A stretch of 64,000 nt of DNA from Tetranychus cinnabarinus (lineage: Eukaryota > Arthropoda > Arachnida > Trombidiformes > Tetranychidae): assembly GCA_022266195.1 (NCBI GenBank), contig WHVY01000002.1, positions 1,131,001-1,195,000 of the forward strand. Reading direction: 5' to 3'. This document shows positions 23,996 through 37,482 of the stretch, in pieces. Each line of letters opens with the position of its first letter. Position 1 is the stretch's first letter. The position numbers and the translations under genes were made by a program. Under the pieces are notes generated by a model that was given only the letters and a program-made list of their open reading frames with translations, searched no databases and was not told where the DNA came from.

Positions 23996-24547
23996 AAGGA
24001 ATACAAATAAAACATTTAAAAGTCATGAAAACTTATTCAAGTCCGATTGTTTATAAACTAAATGAATCACATTTGGAAGTTTTTCGTCAAGACCTTCACC
24101 AATTCGAGGATTTAGCTTTTTATTGTTGAATTTCCCCAACAGATGACACAAGCCACTATGAAGAATCTTCATTGATAACTGAACACGATTTTTCTTAAAG
24201 AAATTTTGCTTCTGATTACATTGAATTAGAATCAGCTAATTTTTCTTTCAATTGTGTTTCCAAACGACATTTATTAATCTAATATGCTTAACAAATGAAC
24301 TAAAAATCATTGATAATCCGATAATCAAGTGTGATGATGATGATTTGTAATTGGAATTACCAATTTAATTTATTGCGTTCATAAAGTATTAATTACAAAT
24401 GAGATGTGTTTCAACAAAATATATTTAACGTTACTAATAGCTGGATATTGTTTCAAACAATTCCAAATCACATTCTAACAGCTGATAAAACTAGAAAAAA
24501 TGTTATTATTTTGCAAAGGTCATTCTCAAATTTGAACGTCTTGAGCT
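23996..24547. other. K2P upstream region / ISCU 3' side
   Basis: AT-rich, 550 bases, upstream of the K2P start and downstream of ISCU (both minus strand). No other gene recognised. Confidence 0.4.
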
Positions 24548-24988
24548 TCAGGCATTTTCATGCTTTGTCTTGTAATCAGCAATTGCTGCTTTGATGGCGT
24601 CCTCAGCAAGCATAGAGCAATGAAGCTTGACGGGAGGAAGTTTAAGCTCATTCGCGATCATAGTGTTTTTGATAGCCGCAGCTTCATCTAAAGATTTTCC
24701 TTTGATCATTTCGGTGGCCAAAGAAGATGAAGCAATTGCTGAAGCACAGCCAAAGGTCTTGAAACAGGCATCAACAATTTTTCCTCCATCATCAACCTTA
24801 ATCTGAAGCTTGAGAACATCACCACAAGCAGGAGCTCCAACTAATCCAGTTCCAACCTTCATTTCATCTTTCTTGAATGAGCCTACGTTCGAAGGATTTT
24901 CATAATGATCAATTACCTTTTGATCATAGTTACGCTTTCCAACATATTGGACACTCCGAGAAGCAAGACGGTTGAGATTACCAAACAT
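24548..24988 (-). CDS. ISCU: Iron-sulfur cluster scaffold protein ISCU, mitochondrial
   Basis: A single coding exon of 146 residues. The N-terminal MFGNLNRLASRSVQYVGKRN is basic and hydroxylated, a typical mitochondrial presequence. The IscU fold follows, starting YDQKVIDHYENPSNVGSF. The three cluster ligands are Cys55 (GAPACGD, with Asp57), Cys81 (TFGCASAIASSS) and Cys124 (LPPVKLHCSMLAEDA); LPPVK is the site recognised by the Hsp70 chaperone. It builds 2Fe-2S clusters with the NFS1-ISD11-frataxin complex. The ATG at 24988 is chosen because the presequence begins there. A possible 5' UTR acceptor (CAATAG near 25008) suggests a non-coding first exon. Confidence 0.96.
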   Translation of the reverse strand: MFGNLNRLASRSVQYVGKRNYDQKVIDHYENPSNVGSFKKDEMKVGTGLVGAPACGDVLKLQIKVDDGGKIVDACFKTFGCASAIASSSLATEMIKGKSLDEAAAIKNTMIANELKLPPVKLHCSMLAEDAIKAAIADYKTKHENA

Positions 24989-25750
24989 CTTAAGGTGCAA
25001 TCGAAATCTATTGACACAAAAGAGAAAATTATATTTTCTTTGAAATTAAACTGCGATCTAATATTACGACTTAAAGAAAACAAAATGATAGCTTAAAATG
25101 TTAACAAAGCAAGATACTTACGATAATATCTTTGATACAGAGATCAGATGCTTCAAAAACAGTTCTTTAATCAAATAAGTTTACACTAGATTTATCAATC
25201 AAGTAAAGTAGATTCAATTTACAAATCAATTATTAAAAATCACAAATATAATAATAAAAGTCAGTTGTGTATGCTTTCAATTTTGATACTATCTTCAACA
25301 GGGATTGATATTTATATTGTACCTAGCTATTACGCCACCTCGTGTCAGAATTATTTATTTGCGAGTCTTTTTTGTCATTTTTGCTTGCTAATTTTAAATT
25401 GTTTTAATTATTTTTTAAATTCTGATGTGTTAATATCTTGTAGTCTGAATACGAACTGAACATAATGATCTGTAACTGAACTTAAAACCGTAACTTTTGA
25501 ATACTGGATGATGAGCGGGCTGAAAGTCCACGGCATAGGGCATGCGTAAATCATGGTGTTTTCTTGAAAGATTTCAATAAACTCTAGTGTCTAGACTTTC
25601 AATTATTCATTATTGATTATTCACAATTATTTATCTCAAGATGATCTAATTGCTTTCGTCTGTAAATATTTTTATTAGTGCAAAAACTACCGAAGGTGTT
25701 AGCCTTGTTCCCTTGACAATTGCTTGGGCCAGGTTGGTGAACAAGTCAAA
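24989..25750. other. Divergent promoter region, ISCU / UGGT
   Basis: About 760 AT-rich bases between divergent genes; both promoters must lie here. A slightly GC-richer patch at 25510-25555 has no recognised identity. Confidence 0.45.
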
Positions 25751-28700
25751 ATGAAAATCAACCTTATATACATATGTTTGTGCTTGTTATTGGTATTTGA
25801 TATTACCACCGGTGACAATGAGGATAATGTCAACGTGTTGACAAGCCGTTCGTCATCTAAGTCATCTAAATCCGTGACAATATCTCTTTTCAGTAAATGG
25901 AATCAAACTTGTCTTTATTCGGAGGCCAGTGAATACCTGTGGGAGGAATCTCATAATCTTTTCTGGACATTTTTGGAAGCATTAACAAGTCAACCAGTTG
26001 CTGATAGATATATTAGCTCATCAACCTTCCAAGATGACTATGAAAGAATACTTCAGCTTACCTTGCCTCTATTATCACCCTCCAAAAAGTCAATCCTTAA
26101 ATTTAGTTTGTCTCTACGCTCTCATTCACCCACAGTGGAGATGTTTAATCAAATGTCTAAAGACAAAAGAGTTGACTTAGGGTTAGATTCAGACGGTAAT
26201 GGTGAATCTAATGCTATTATTGGTAGTGATATATTCTGTCCGACCTTCGTTGAATTTTCTCGGCCATCATCTCAAAATGACATACCATTTGCTTGTGATG
26301 TTGAATCTGCTAAAAGCACTCTGACTCAATTATTATCGGCTCAAACTTCTTTCATTAGTCCATTAATTTATAAATCAGATCATATTCATCCTGAAAGCTC
26401 GTCACAGGCGAATTATATCACTGCCATTCTCTATGGTCATTTCCCAAGCTCATCTTTTTCTAATTTATACAACTTTTTAAAGACCCAAGTTATTGGTAAG
26501 AATAGTCATTTTCAATAGTTTTCAATTATTATTGACCATATTTGTTTATTCCTTTAGATACGGGCAGAATTAAATTATTGATACGACATTACATTCCGTT
26601 TGTTAAACCCGGTAAAGTATCTCTATCTGGTTATGGCGTTGAACTAGCCATTAAAAGTACTGAATACAAAGCTCAAGATGATACTCGAGTTAAAGGTGAG
26701 GCTACGTCTGCTGCATTAGCATTACAATCAGATGATGGACCTGATGAACTTGAAGGTTTTGTATTTTCAAAGTTGAAACAAAGTTATCCAGATAGCGCTG
26801 AAAAAATCAATGAGTTCCATACTCATTTAATTGAAACAATGAAAGAAATTGCCACCTTTAAAGTTTGGGAACTTCAAGATATGAGTTTACAGGCTGCTAA
26901 AAAGATTATAAGCTCTCCCAAAGAAGATCAACTTCGACTTTTGAAGGATATTGCACAAAATTTTCCATCTCTATCCCGAACATTGATAAATATTCCAGTT
27001 GATAATGATCTCAAAAAAGAAGTTGAGCGGAACCAGCACATTTTCATGCACCATCTCAATCTGGGAACATCAGATTCAGCTCTTTTCGTAAATGGTATGT
27101 TTTTTGATATGGATACAACCGATATTTTTACTCTTCTTCACTACTTGAAGAAAGAAGTAAAACTTATAGAAGGACTCCATAAAGTTATTGGCCAAGATCA
27201 AGCGAAAATCAAAAAATTAATCAAATTGGATGTCAACGATGATAAACAAGAGTATCAAATCGATATCAGAGATTCTGCTGTTATGTATGTCAATGACATA
27301 GAAAATGATAAGATGTATCGTAGCTGGTCATCAAGTTTACAAGATATGCTTCGACCAACTTATCCTGGAATGTTAAGAAATGTTCGTAAAAACATGTATC
27401 ATCTTGTGCTCATCATAGATCCAAGTAAAAAAGAATCGTTTGATATTATTAAATTGGCCGAGTCGTTTTATGTCCATAAAGCACCTCTTCGAATTGGGTT
27501 TGTCTTTGCAGTCAATAAGAATATGTCAGTTAATGGATTCAATGATGCCGGAGTCGCTTTGCTTAATGCATTCAACTACATAACTGAAACTAAAACTCCA
27601 TATGATGGACTCTCGTTCTTAACGGATGTTATAGCATCTATCAAATCAAATAGCATTGAAGAGAAAGATTTAAATCCAGAGAGCGTCGTCAATTTGTTAA
27701 AAGCGAAGTTCCCCAAGGCTGATCTTGATTTAGTATTTGGATCAGATTCTAACTATGATACTGGGCGTAAATTGGCTTGGGACTTTCTCCAAAGGACTGG
27801 TTTGACTTCTCCAATTAAAGTTTTGATGAATGGTGTTGTATTAAAACAGGTATGATTTTGCGATTTAATTTTTTCCATTGAAATTTTTCCGAAAAGTTGT
27901 CAAACCATTCCTTTCTCTATTTCAGAATCACCTTAACTCGGAACTTTTTGAAGAGGCAGTTTTGACTGAAATCATGCGACAAACGCCAACTATTCAAAAA
28001 GCTGTATATAAGGGCGAACTTACTGAATCAAAAGATATTCTTGACTGGCTCATGTCTCAAAAAACAGTTATGCCTAGACTCAATCAGCGAATTCTCAATA
28101 ATAAAGGTAAAATTATTGATCTTGTGCCGGATGAAACACTTGCCAGCCCTTCTGATGAAACTGATATTGTGAGCAGTACACTCAGTTTGAACAATTTCCA
28201 AGCTCGAATGAAGTACATCATAAGTAATGAGAAACGTTGTTCTCCAATCACACTTTGGATCGCTGCTGATTATGAGAAAAAGGAAGGAAGGAGAATTCTG
28301 TTATCTGCTCTTTCTTATCTTCGTTCAAACAATCAACATATGAGACTCGGAATCATATATTCAAATGTTGGATTAGTATCTCAAACAATTGAAGCTGCTC
28401 TGAGCTCAATTAGAGACGCAAAGTCAACGCTTTCATTCCTTATTAAATATCTTGTTGAAGTTGAGCATGATACAAGTCTAGATAATGTTCTAAATGCACA
28501 TGAATTGGTACCAGCGGAAGCTAAAGATGATTTTAAAGAAGTTTTCAAAAACATTCAACTGGATACTACCTTATTCAATTTGCATCACGAATTTATTTCA
28601 AAAATTATCGAATTGGATGATTCTAAAATTGGCGTTGTTGTCAATGGTCGAGTGATTGAGATTCCAACCAATGAGTCATTTGTCGAGGATGATTTCAGCC

Positions 28701-30771
28701 TCGTTGAAAGACATGGTATGTTGAATTTTGGTCAAAAAATCTTGGAGGTTCTAGATACAAATGATAAGTCCGATCCTGCAATCTGTAGTAACCTTGTTAT
28801 GAAAATAAGCAATGTTTTATCATCATCATCTATAAATAAAATGCGCCATGAGTTACAAAATTTTGGATCAGAACATAGTGCAATCATTTTACCTTCATCA
28901 ACTCCTGAACTGCCAACACTTGATGTCACAGCCATTGTTGAACCTTTATCTCGAGGAGCCCAGAAACTTGCTCCTATTCTGATGGCTCTGCAGAAAGTTT
29001 TCAATATCAACATCAGAGTGTATCTAAATTGTATTGAAAAACATTCGGATATGCCTCTTAAAAATTATTTCCGATATGTTATCGACAGTGAGATGCATTT
29101 CGCTGATACCCAAGGCTCCAAACTATTGAATACAGATGCATATTTTGGCAATATGCCGTTATCACCTTTATTTACTCTTGGTATGATTACACCAGAAAAT
29201 TGGTTGGTTGAAAGTGTGACTTCCCCTTATGATCTTGATAACATTCACTTGGAAGAAATTGAAGGTCCTGGTGTTTGGGCTGATTTTGAACTTGAATATC
29301 TTCTATTGGAAGGACACTGTTTTGAACAATCGACTGGTAATCCTCCTCGTGGCTTACAATTTATTTTAGGCTCTAAAAGTGATCCTGATGTTTCTGATAC
29401 AATTGTCATGGCTAATCTTGGATATTTTCAATTGAAAGCTAACCCTGGTGCTTGGACACTTCGGTTAAGACCGGGAAGAAGTGACGATATCTACTCTATT
29501 GTTAGTCATGAGAACACAGACCCCGTTTCAGATAGTTCAAATGTAGTCATTTTGATCTCTAGTTTCCAAAGTAACGTAGTTAAAATAAGAGTAAATAAGA
29601 AACCTGACAAACAAGACGAAGAATTACTGTATGATGATGGAGATGACGATGAAAATAGCTTATGGGGCTCAATCAGCTCATGGACAGGTGGATCTAAGAA
29701 AAAGCAGACCAATGGAGTTCAGGAGAAGGAAACTGAAAAGTTAAACATTTTCTCTTTAGCCTCTGGTCATCTATATGAAAGACTTCTCAGAATCATGATG
29801 CTGAGTGTAATTAAGCACACCAAAACACCAGTTAAATTTTGGTTCCTTAAAAATTACTTATCTCCTACATTCAAAGATTTCCTTCCCACCATGGCTGAAA
29901 AATACGGTTTTGAATACGAATTAGTACAATACAAATGGCCTAGATGGTTACACCAACAAACAGAAAAGCAAAGAATTATTTGGGGATACAAGATTCTATT
30001 TCTCGATGTTCTTTTCCCGTTGGATGTAAAAAAGATTATTTTCGTTGATGCTGATCAGGTTGTCCGAGTTGATCTCACTGAACTTCGTGATTTAGATTTA
30101 GAGGGTGCACCTTATGGTTACACTCCCTTCTGCGATAGTCGAGAAGACATGGATGGTTTCCGGTTCTGGAAAACTGGTTATTGGGCCAATCATTTACATG
30201 GTCGAAAATATCACATTTCAGCCTTATATGTAGTTGATCTTCAGAGATTCCGTCGTATCGCTGCTGGAGATCGGTTAAGAGGACAATATCAAGGTTTAAG
30301 TCAAGATCCTAATAGTTTGAGTAATCTTGATCAAGATTTACCAAACAATATGATTCATCAGGTATTTAAAACTTTTTATTCATTTTTCTATTTTAATTCA
30401 TCAAATTAGATTTCTAATTGTAATTTTTTATCTTCTCATTACTTTAGGTACCGATTAAATCATTACCTCAAGAGTGGCTTTGGTGTGAGACTTGGTGTGA
30501 TGATGGATCGAAATCCAAAGCTAAAACTATTGATTTATGCAATAATCCTAAAACAAAAGAGCCAAAATTAACTGCAGCTCGAAGAATATTACCCGAATGG
30601 GAAGCTTATGACAATGAAATTAAGGAATTGATGAGAGAATATGAAGAATCGAAACAATCATCCACAATGGTAAATGAAATTGAAGTTGAAAGTAAAGATA
30701 CTAAGCCAACGATGCCTGGACCTGAAAAAAAGACAGAAGCTAAGGATTCAGCTCACCATACAGAACTGTGA
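25751..30771 (+). CDS. UGGT: UDP-glucose:glycoprotein glucosyltransferase (UGGT)
   Basis: Four exons, 25751-26495, 26558-27849, 27926-30361 and 30448-30771, encode 1598 residues (human UGGT1 about 1555). A signal peptide (MKINLIYICLCLLLVFDITT) is followed by the thioredoxin-like folding-sensor domains and a C-terminal GT24 catalytic domain. The catalytic domain has ASGHLYERLLRIMM, KFWFLKNYLSP, the metal-binding DAD at residues 1387-1389 (VDADQVVR), YHISALYVVDL, LSNLDQDLPNN and PQEWLWCETWC. It re-glucosylates misfolded N-glycoproteins in the ER so that calnexin/calreticulin can bind them again. The last four residues, HTEL, look like a KDEL-type retrieval signal. The linker near residue 1250-1290 is acidic and Lys-rich. 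A Lys/Glu-rich tail of about 60 residues precedes HTEL. Confidence 0.96.
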
Positions 30772-33509
30772 TGAATCAAATTAACAGCGTATTCTGAAAA
30801 TTGATGTAAGGGTAAATGGAAAGATTATTTTTCAGATTATTAATACGTTTAATCAAATGTTTACTCATCTGATGTTAACATTTTCTACAAATTTTGTTCG
30901 CCATCCATAATCAAGATCGCCAAAAGGATGGTTCATGTAAAATAAACTATCGATGATTTATTTTTACTTTTTAATTTAACATTCAATGATTTATAACTAT
31001 CATTTTCTATCTTAAACTAAGGTTTCAGGGTGTAAAAAACGTCAAAAAGCTGTTCAATTTAATTGAATTAAAACAACAATAAGTGAGTGAATTATTCATT
31101 TCAATCCATTCGATAAGTCAATTACTTAAATCAGTTGATGTAAAATTGAACTAAATTCAATAAACTGTTAATTGATATCATTCAAACAGAGAAGTTGAAA
31201 AGGCGAAACATTTTTCTCAGTAACAGACAATACCGTGACAATACTCTCGAGAATTGCCTTAAGCTTTGCAAATCAATTGCAAGCTGATTAACTGAACTAC
31301 TTTTTTAGCTCGTCTTATAACTCAACTTAACATATTGAATAAGTAAAAAGAGAAATTCTGTTGTCAACAGAATTATGTTGATCAGGTAATATTCAATATA
31401 AATGAGTGAGACTGTTAGGTAAAAGAAAAAAAAAGTGAAAATGAGGTAAGTTATCATAAGAAATGCTGACAAAGACAGAAATAAGATGTTGAATATAGCT
31501 TGAAATTTATTATTCGTGATCCTAGTTGAGAAGGTAAATGTTGTATTACTATTCAACTGTCAAATGTTAGAATGTAGATTTAAATTAGGATTTTTTCTCG
31601 CAAAAGAGATTGACTGAAGATGAAGGTGAAGATGAAGATGGTTCAGAGTTGAGAAAAAAAAGAAATAAAGAGCAACATGAAATGAATACGATAAGAAAGG
31701 AGAAATCCAGGAAAAGATTGACGTCACAGGAAGATGCAGAGGAAAAGGATAAAACCGGAATAAAATAGAGAGATTGTTCACCTAAACTATACATGATGAT
31801 AATGAAAATGAGGTTGATGATGATATGGCTTAAAAATAGTTCAGTTGGATCGATATAATGGATCACTAGGCTAGTTGACTGGTAAATTAACTCGTAAACA
31901 ATTAACCAACCACACGGAAAATGGGAATCAAATAAGTGGATGGATTTCGCATGTAATATTAAAAAAACACACACAGAAAGGAAGACAAAGGAAGATGATG
32001 TCAAAAGGATAAATTACTGTAACATAGAGTTGAGGAAGAAATGGGTTTATAAAGACTTGGAGATTTTGTTCAGAGGTAAAATCAGATTTACAGGTATCAT
32101 TTTAGGTTCAGTGTTGGAGCCATGTTTATCAAGTTGACATTTAACTGTTACCATCATCAACCTTGTCTTCATCTTACATGTATACATCAAAGGTGAATTT
32201 GTATTGTTCAGATTTGCTGGTTCCCACGCAATGCTCTTCATCTTCTCTTGGCTATTACCATTGGTAAGAATATTCTGATATTCTGATCTTCTTTCCCTTT
32301 TCTCGTTTGTTCTTCTCTTCGCTTGTCTTTCATTTAATTCATTTTACCTTTATCCTCTCCCTGAAACTTACACATACTCCATTTGGTCGTTCAATCTTTC
32401 CAATATGAAATGTAAGAATCTTGTAAATACTAATATTGAGTTTCATACTCTACTGACATCTATACACAGTTTCTCATTATTATCATGTAAACTACAAATG
32501 ACATTCCCATATCCTTATTACCATCATCATCATCATCATCATCAGTATCAACATCACCATTCCATCACCATGAGAATAAAGACTCTGGTTACTTTCATCA
32601 TAACATTAAATTCATCAACATCACCCATTTACTAGATGTCAGTGTGAAAAGTTGTCAAAGTAAAGCAACATAACATGATGAACATGGTTTGTTTCATTTT
32701 TTATTTCCCCTTTAGATGACTCTTCTTCTTATAATTACCAGCTTTCATCTATACCTGATCAACTAAAGATATACTTATAATTATTGACCATCATCATGCA
32801 ATTGTGTAATGTTCTCCTCGAGTGACAAAAGTTCAATGTTATTCCATGAAAAAAATATGGAAAATATTTACCATGGAAAGGTTGATCAAAGTAAGAAGGA
32901 TCCTTTCACCTTCAGTGACCTGGAATTAGGAGTAACTCTAATGGTTAAATGGGATTCCTCTTTGGAATCCTTGTTTACAGTTTAAATCAAAATGTTTTCG
33001 CTTCTTCACTTTTTGATTACAATTTGTTGATTCCGATTGCAACTGCTATCACCTTGTAACACAATTACTACATTACACTCTTCGGTTCATCAACATAATC
33101 AAATTTAAACTTAAAGGATAATCTCAACTGGATCTGTTCCATTCAATATTGCAATTTTTCCATATTCAATATAACAGTCCAAGTGCCTACCAATCCATGT
33201 TAATTCAATAAAGTTCCATGTTTAATATTTTACATTGCAAATGATACTTGAAAAGATATTAAAAGCTATAAATGAAGCCTGCAAACAAAATAATTTGAAT
33301 CAACTGTAAAACTTGAAAATTATACTAAACCTAAATTCAACTAATAGTGAGAAGAGTAAACAACAGCACACCAAAGATCACCAATTGAAGCCTATTGCAA
33401 TTTTTATCGATTACATTAAAACATTGACCATAGTTAATTGGCCCAAAGAATCTCTCCTTTTTTGGCTAAAACTGGATAAAAACTGTTATTTTTTGTGTTG
33501 ATATTAGCT
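30772..33509. other. Long spacer, UGGT to membrane protein
   Basis: About 2.7 kb. It includes the UGGT 3' UTR, a purine-rich stretch at about 31600-31780 with weakly coding-like plus-strand frames of low complexity, and a pyrimidine-rich stretch at 32290-32400. Upstream exons of the following membrane-protein gene may lie here, since its first visible exon could be preceded by a splice acceptor at 33507, but none could be identified with confidence. Confidence 0.4.
32521..32544. repeat. Short (CAT)n microsatellite
   Basis: Seven to eight CAT units in a row, followed by related CAC/CAT triplets to about 32570. Confidence 0.85.
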
Positions 33510-36263
33510 ATGAAACCTAATGATTCCTATGAGAACCTCGCTATTATAATTGTTCTTTCTGGATGTGGAGCTGCTATTTTGGCTGCCATTTTAGTTCTAA
33601 TTTGTTGCCATCTATTTGTTAAGGTAAGTCATAATAAATAACTTACATCTCACGTATAAACAATGAAAAAAAAGAAAGAAACATTCAAAGTGTCAAATGG
33701 TAATCTTTGACTAACACTAATGTTCCCACGATCAAAAGATATCACATGGTTTTACCAAAGTGGCTACTTTTAACCGCAAAGTGAAACTTAACCTTATGAT
33801 ATCATTCGCTTAATCATCAGTTGATTGATTTTGTTACGAAAAGAAAGTCAAGTCTTGGTTAATGATTTCTACTTGCTTACATTATCGTCGTGTGTTGACA
33901 GTGTAAATATTATTTGGAAGAGAGATTGATGACATTTCACATTCTTTTTTCCAATATCGATTTTTTTTCTTAACTCATTGTTTATTCTTGTTCATTTCTC
34001 TATATGTTTATCCACCATCATCATTGGTAACATTAACATGATGATTATCAGAGTAAAGAAACTGTTACACGATCAAGATATTATACAAGCTCAGGACGAA
34101 CTTATACACTGGAAAGACAAACAACATCATCTGATGACAATAATATGGAACTGTTCAGCTGTTGTATAGAGGAATCAGTTTCACAACAACCTGATGTTGA
34201 AGAAAGTGATGAAGATAGGACTATATCACCTAGATCATCATCGTTTCACCAAGCTCATCATTCAAATAATGATAAAATCAACAATGAATTAGATAACTCA
34301 GCTCAAGTAAGGTAAGTCAATGAATAAGGTCAATCTATGATTTTGTAACTCAATAATTATTGAAATTAGAATGTCTATAAGTGTTATTTTAGGCCTCTTA
34401 ATTACATTGCTTGTTTCATAATTAAAGTCATAGAGATTAACTGTGATCTTGTTTAATAAATAGGAATTTCAGGCTTGTTGTTAGACTTAGCTTCTAATTC
34501 TAATTTGTAAACTGTCATTAGAAATCCACAGATTTAATATTCTGGTATGAATTTATAGCTACATGTACTTAGGTAGTTACAATTTTATAATTTGTTTACC
34601 TAGAACAGTCTTTAACTCTATTTTTATCGCATTATTTCAGATTTTGTACACAAAATGGAGGAGTAATTGAATCGGACAGAACTGATGAGGTAAGCTATAA
34701 GTTATATAAGCTTATTCAGTTATTCATTTTCCTATTCATTTTCCGTGATATATTTAATATTAAATGGCAGGCCAATAAACCATTGAATGCCAGCCACCGT
34801 CGATCGTCTGGAGGGATCATTCGACAACAAAGCTTTGAGGTGCCTGATGAGGAGATTAATATTGATTTAACTAACACAACGGGTAAGTTTGTTCTGATTC
34901 GATTTCCACTTGTGTTTCAAGCGATTTCCAGTCTAATCACCCACATATGACCTTAAATTACGAGGTTATAAAGCGAATTTCGCTTCACTATAAACTCCTT
35001 TTGTATCTTGGAAACAATTTGAATCATACGTTAATGATAATTGAAGAAATAAAAGGTATAACAATTCTTGAACTAACCAAAAATGTATTGCTCTAGGTGT
35101 TATCAAGTCAACAAATGAGTTTGTTTCTCTTGTCAGATCTAATCAGCTATCATCGCAGAATTAATGAGCACAATTAATCACAATGATATTTATTATTCTG
35201 TTTTCTTGTTATCAAAAAATGCACAAAGCACAATTAACTCACCCCAATCATTATGAGTATGAATATGCTTGGTTTGTAAAGATCATTAATGGATCTGTTT
35301 TGATTTAGATTGATTTTGCTCTTGGTTATTGTTGTACTTATCTTGCATGGTAAACAGACTTTAAATCAATTGTTTTTGAGTTTTAAATTTTACAATTCCT
35401 GAAATCAGATTCTTCACTTAATCAACGGGGTCTGTTGTTTTCTTCACCAGAGTACAATTGTAATCTAATGAACTGATTCTTTACAATTTAGCCCAAGAAG
35501 AGGATGACAATGACGGTAGATCTCCTGATACGATTAGGTTCGTACCAACAATAGTTTTAGTTTTTCGAGTTGATAACTCTTGTTAACTAAAATGACTTTT
35601 CTGTCGACCAACAGACGGGAGTACCGGGAATTATGGCAATTGCGAGCTACCTTAGAGCAGGAAGAGAATCAATCCAGTCCAAACAATGGCTCATCGAAAG
35701 CGGATAAAGTGGAAATGTCAAGCAGAAGTGATTCTTACGATTCTGTTAACAAACCAACTACTAAATATGAGTCTGGATGGTTTTCAGCTGATTCTGGTTA
35801 GACTCAAAATATGTGCAATATTTTAACAAACAATGCTTACCAGTGGCTTAATTTTCTTCCTCGTCATTCTGCTTCTATTAGTTCTTAGTTAGCTTTGGCT
35901 TGATTTGTATCTGTTTGATTGTTTGCTTGCATGGTTTTCATAACCCTTTCCTCAATGCAATTTAGTGCCATTCCAACCTTTCATCCCACACGACAATTTG
36001 CATGAGTTTGTGTTGAAAAAAAGATGCAATGCATGTTTTAGCACAAATTTTATTGAAAAACAAAAGCTACTGTTCAAATTTTATTATTGATTCTAATATT
36101 TAATTTCATTGTTACAGGTTATAGATCGATGGAGAGACGAGATTATTCTATTGATAGTAAAACGGAATCCATATATCGTTCATTCATCTCCAACTCAGGA
36201 CCAACTAAAAAATCATCACATCAAAGCATTCAAGAGGAACAAGAGTCGGAAGCTTTTGTTTAA
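33510..36263 (+). CDS. Single-pass membrane protein with long cytoplasmic tail (family unknown)
   Basis: Seven exons, 33510-33623, 34052-34311, 34641-34689, 34771-34882, 35492-35537, 35615-35796 and 36118-36263, join in consistent phase to 302 residues. After a short N-terminus (MKPNDSYENL) comes one hydrophobic span (about 11-37, ending CCHLFVK). The rest is a polar tail with a basic/Tyr-rich start (RSRYYTSSGRTYTLERQ), acidic stretches, a helix RREYRELWQLRATLEQEE (about 200-217) and several Tyr motifs (ESGWFSADSGYRSMERRDYS, ESIYRSF). The C-terminus is EAFV. Without an N-terminal signal it would be a type III protein. However, TATTAG just before the first ATG could be an acceptor, in which case an extracellular part lies upstream. 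I do not recognise the family; the multi-exon frame conservation makes a real gene likely. Confidence 0.68.
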
Positions 36264-37482
36264 GTTATAAAGATTATTGGAAACTTCTGTTTTGATGGTG
36301 AATTCATTTCAATTGAATCAAATGTGATGCCTTCGTTTGGTTATAAAATTTCATTCCTTCTTGGTCAAATCATCAAAATTTTCACTTCCGTTTTGCCTTG
36401 ATCCTTTTTGGGTGATTATAACCATAAATAGAGAGAATTATATTCAGTATAATAATTTCTAATAACTGTCATAAGTCAAAAGAAAGCGAAACTCAAAAAT
36501 GCCGAAAAATTGTTTTTGGTCTACTCCTTTCTTCTCGTTTTCATGGACCCAAAAAAATTTATCACCAAAAGTTACTATTGAACTGGAAATCAACATTTCA
36601 AAGAGTGCAAATACGATAAATCAAGGCAGATATTGATTATATTTCAACCGATCTCAATGTGCTGCTGCTGATCGATGCAAACGCAAATTTTCCTCTGTTT
36701 TCATGGGAAACTCATAACCATGATTGTCACTGTTCACTTTGTAAAAGTTTAATTCCATTTTGCCTTGCTTACCTGATCCTTATAGATCACCTCTGACTTG
36801 ATCAACTAACAGTTAATATTGACGTTGATTCACATTAGATGTAGCTTGGATCAAACCTGGTTTGGATTTATCATCAAATTTTGATCGAGATGCTGTTCTA
36901 CAGTGGAAACACCTAACTAAAAGAATCAAATTGGTCAACTGTAGGATATCTTTGTATGTTTAAACAACTCGACTTTCGATTTATTGGTCCATCTTTTTCA
37001 CACCATTTTACTAAATTGCACCTTCAAAAGCCCAAACCCTTTCCGATGCTAACTATAGAATCACTTAGGTGTTGATCATGAATCAATTGGTGCATTGATC
37101 AAAGATTTATTGGAAAGAAACCTTTTCTTGATGAATTTAAGAAAATAAGTCTTCCATATTATGGCAGACATGATTAAATAAATTTTTTTAAACCATGCAC
37201 CAATAAGTATTTATATTTTGATTTCAAAAAGGTAAAAGTCATTTAAGTCAATTTCATTGAAAATGTTGATCATTTATTTGAAGGACGCCGAGAAAGGTAA
37301 ATAATAGAAGGCAAATAAATAGGAACAAGTACAATTGATGATAAAATGAAATTGAATTTTATTGATTAAGAGTCAAAACATTGCGAAAATAGAAACAAAA
37401 AATTAAATTGAATTGACTTTCAATTAATAAAACTAATAGTTGAACGAGTGGTGAATGGTAAAAAAACATTGATTATGAACAA
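36264..37482. other. Convergent spacer
   Basis: About 1.2 kb AT-rich, between the converging membrane-protein and cysteine-rich genes; it contains their 3' UTRs. Nothing else recognised. Confidence 0.4.

Noticed and set aside
25500..25560. GC-richer patch between ISCU and UGGT as a possible small RNA gene
   Set aside because: No stable stem, tRNA boxes or terminator could be drawn; left as promoter sequence.
31305..32004. Several hydrophobic minus-strand frames opposite a purine-rich tract
   Set aside because: Phe/Ser/Leu-rich frames are expected opposite GA-rich DNA; they overlap in several frames and have no motif.
32521..32570. CAT triplet array as a possible CRISPR-like or coding His repeat
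   Set aside because: No spacers and no supported reading frame; a plain microsatellite in an animal genome.
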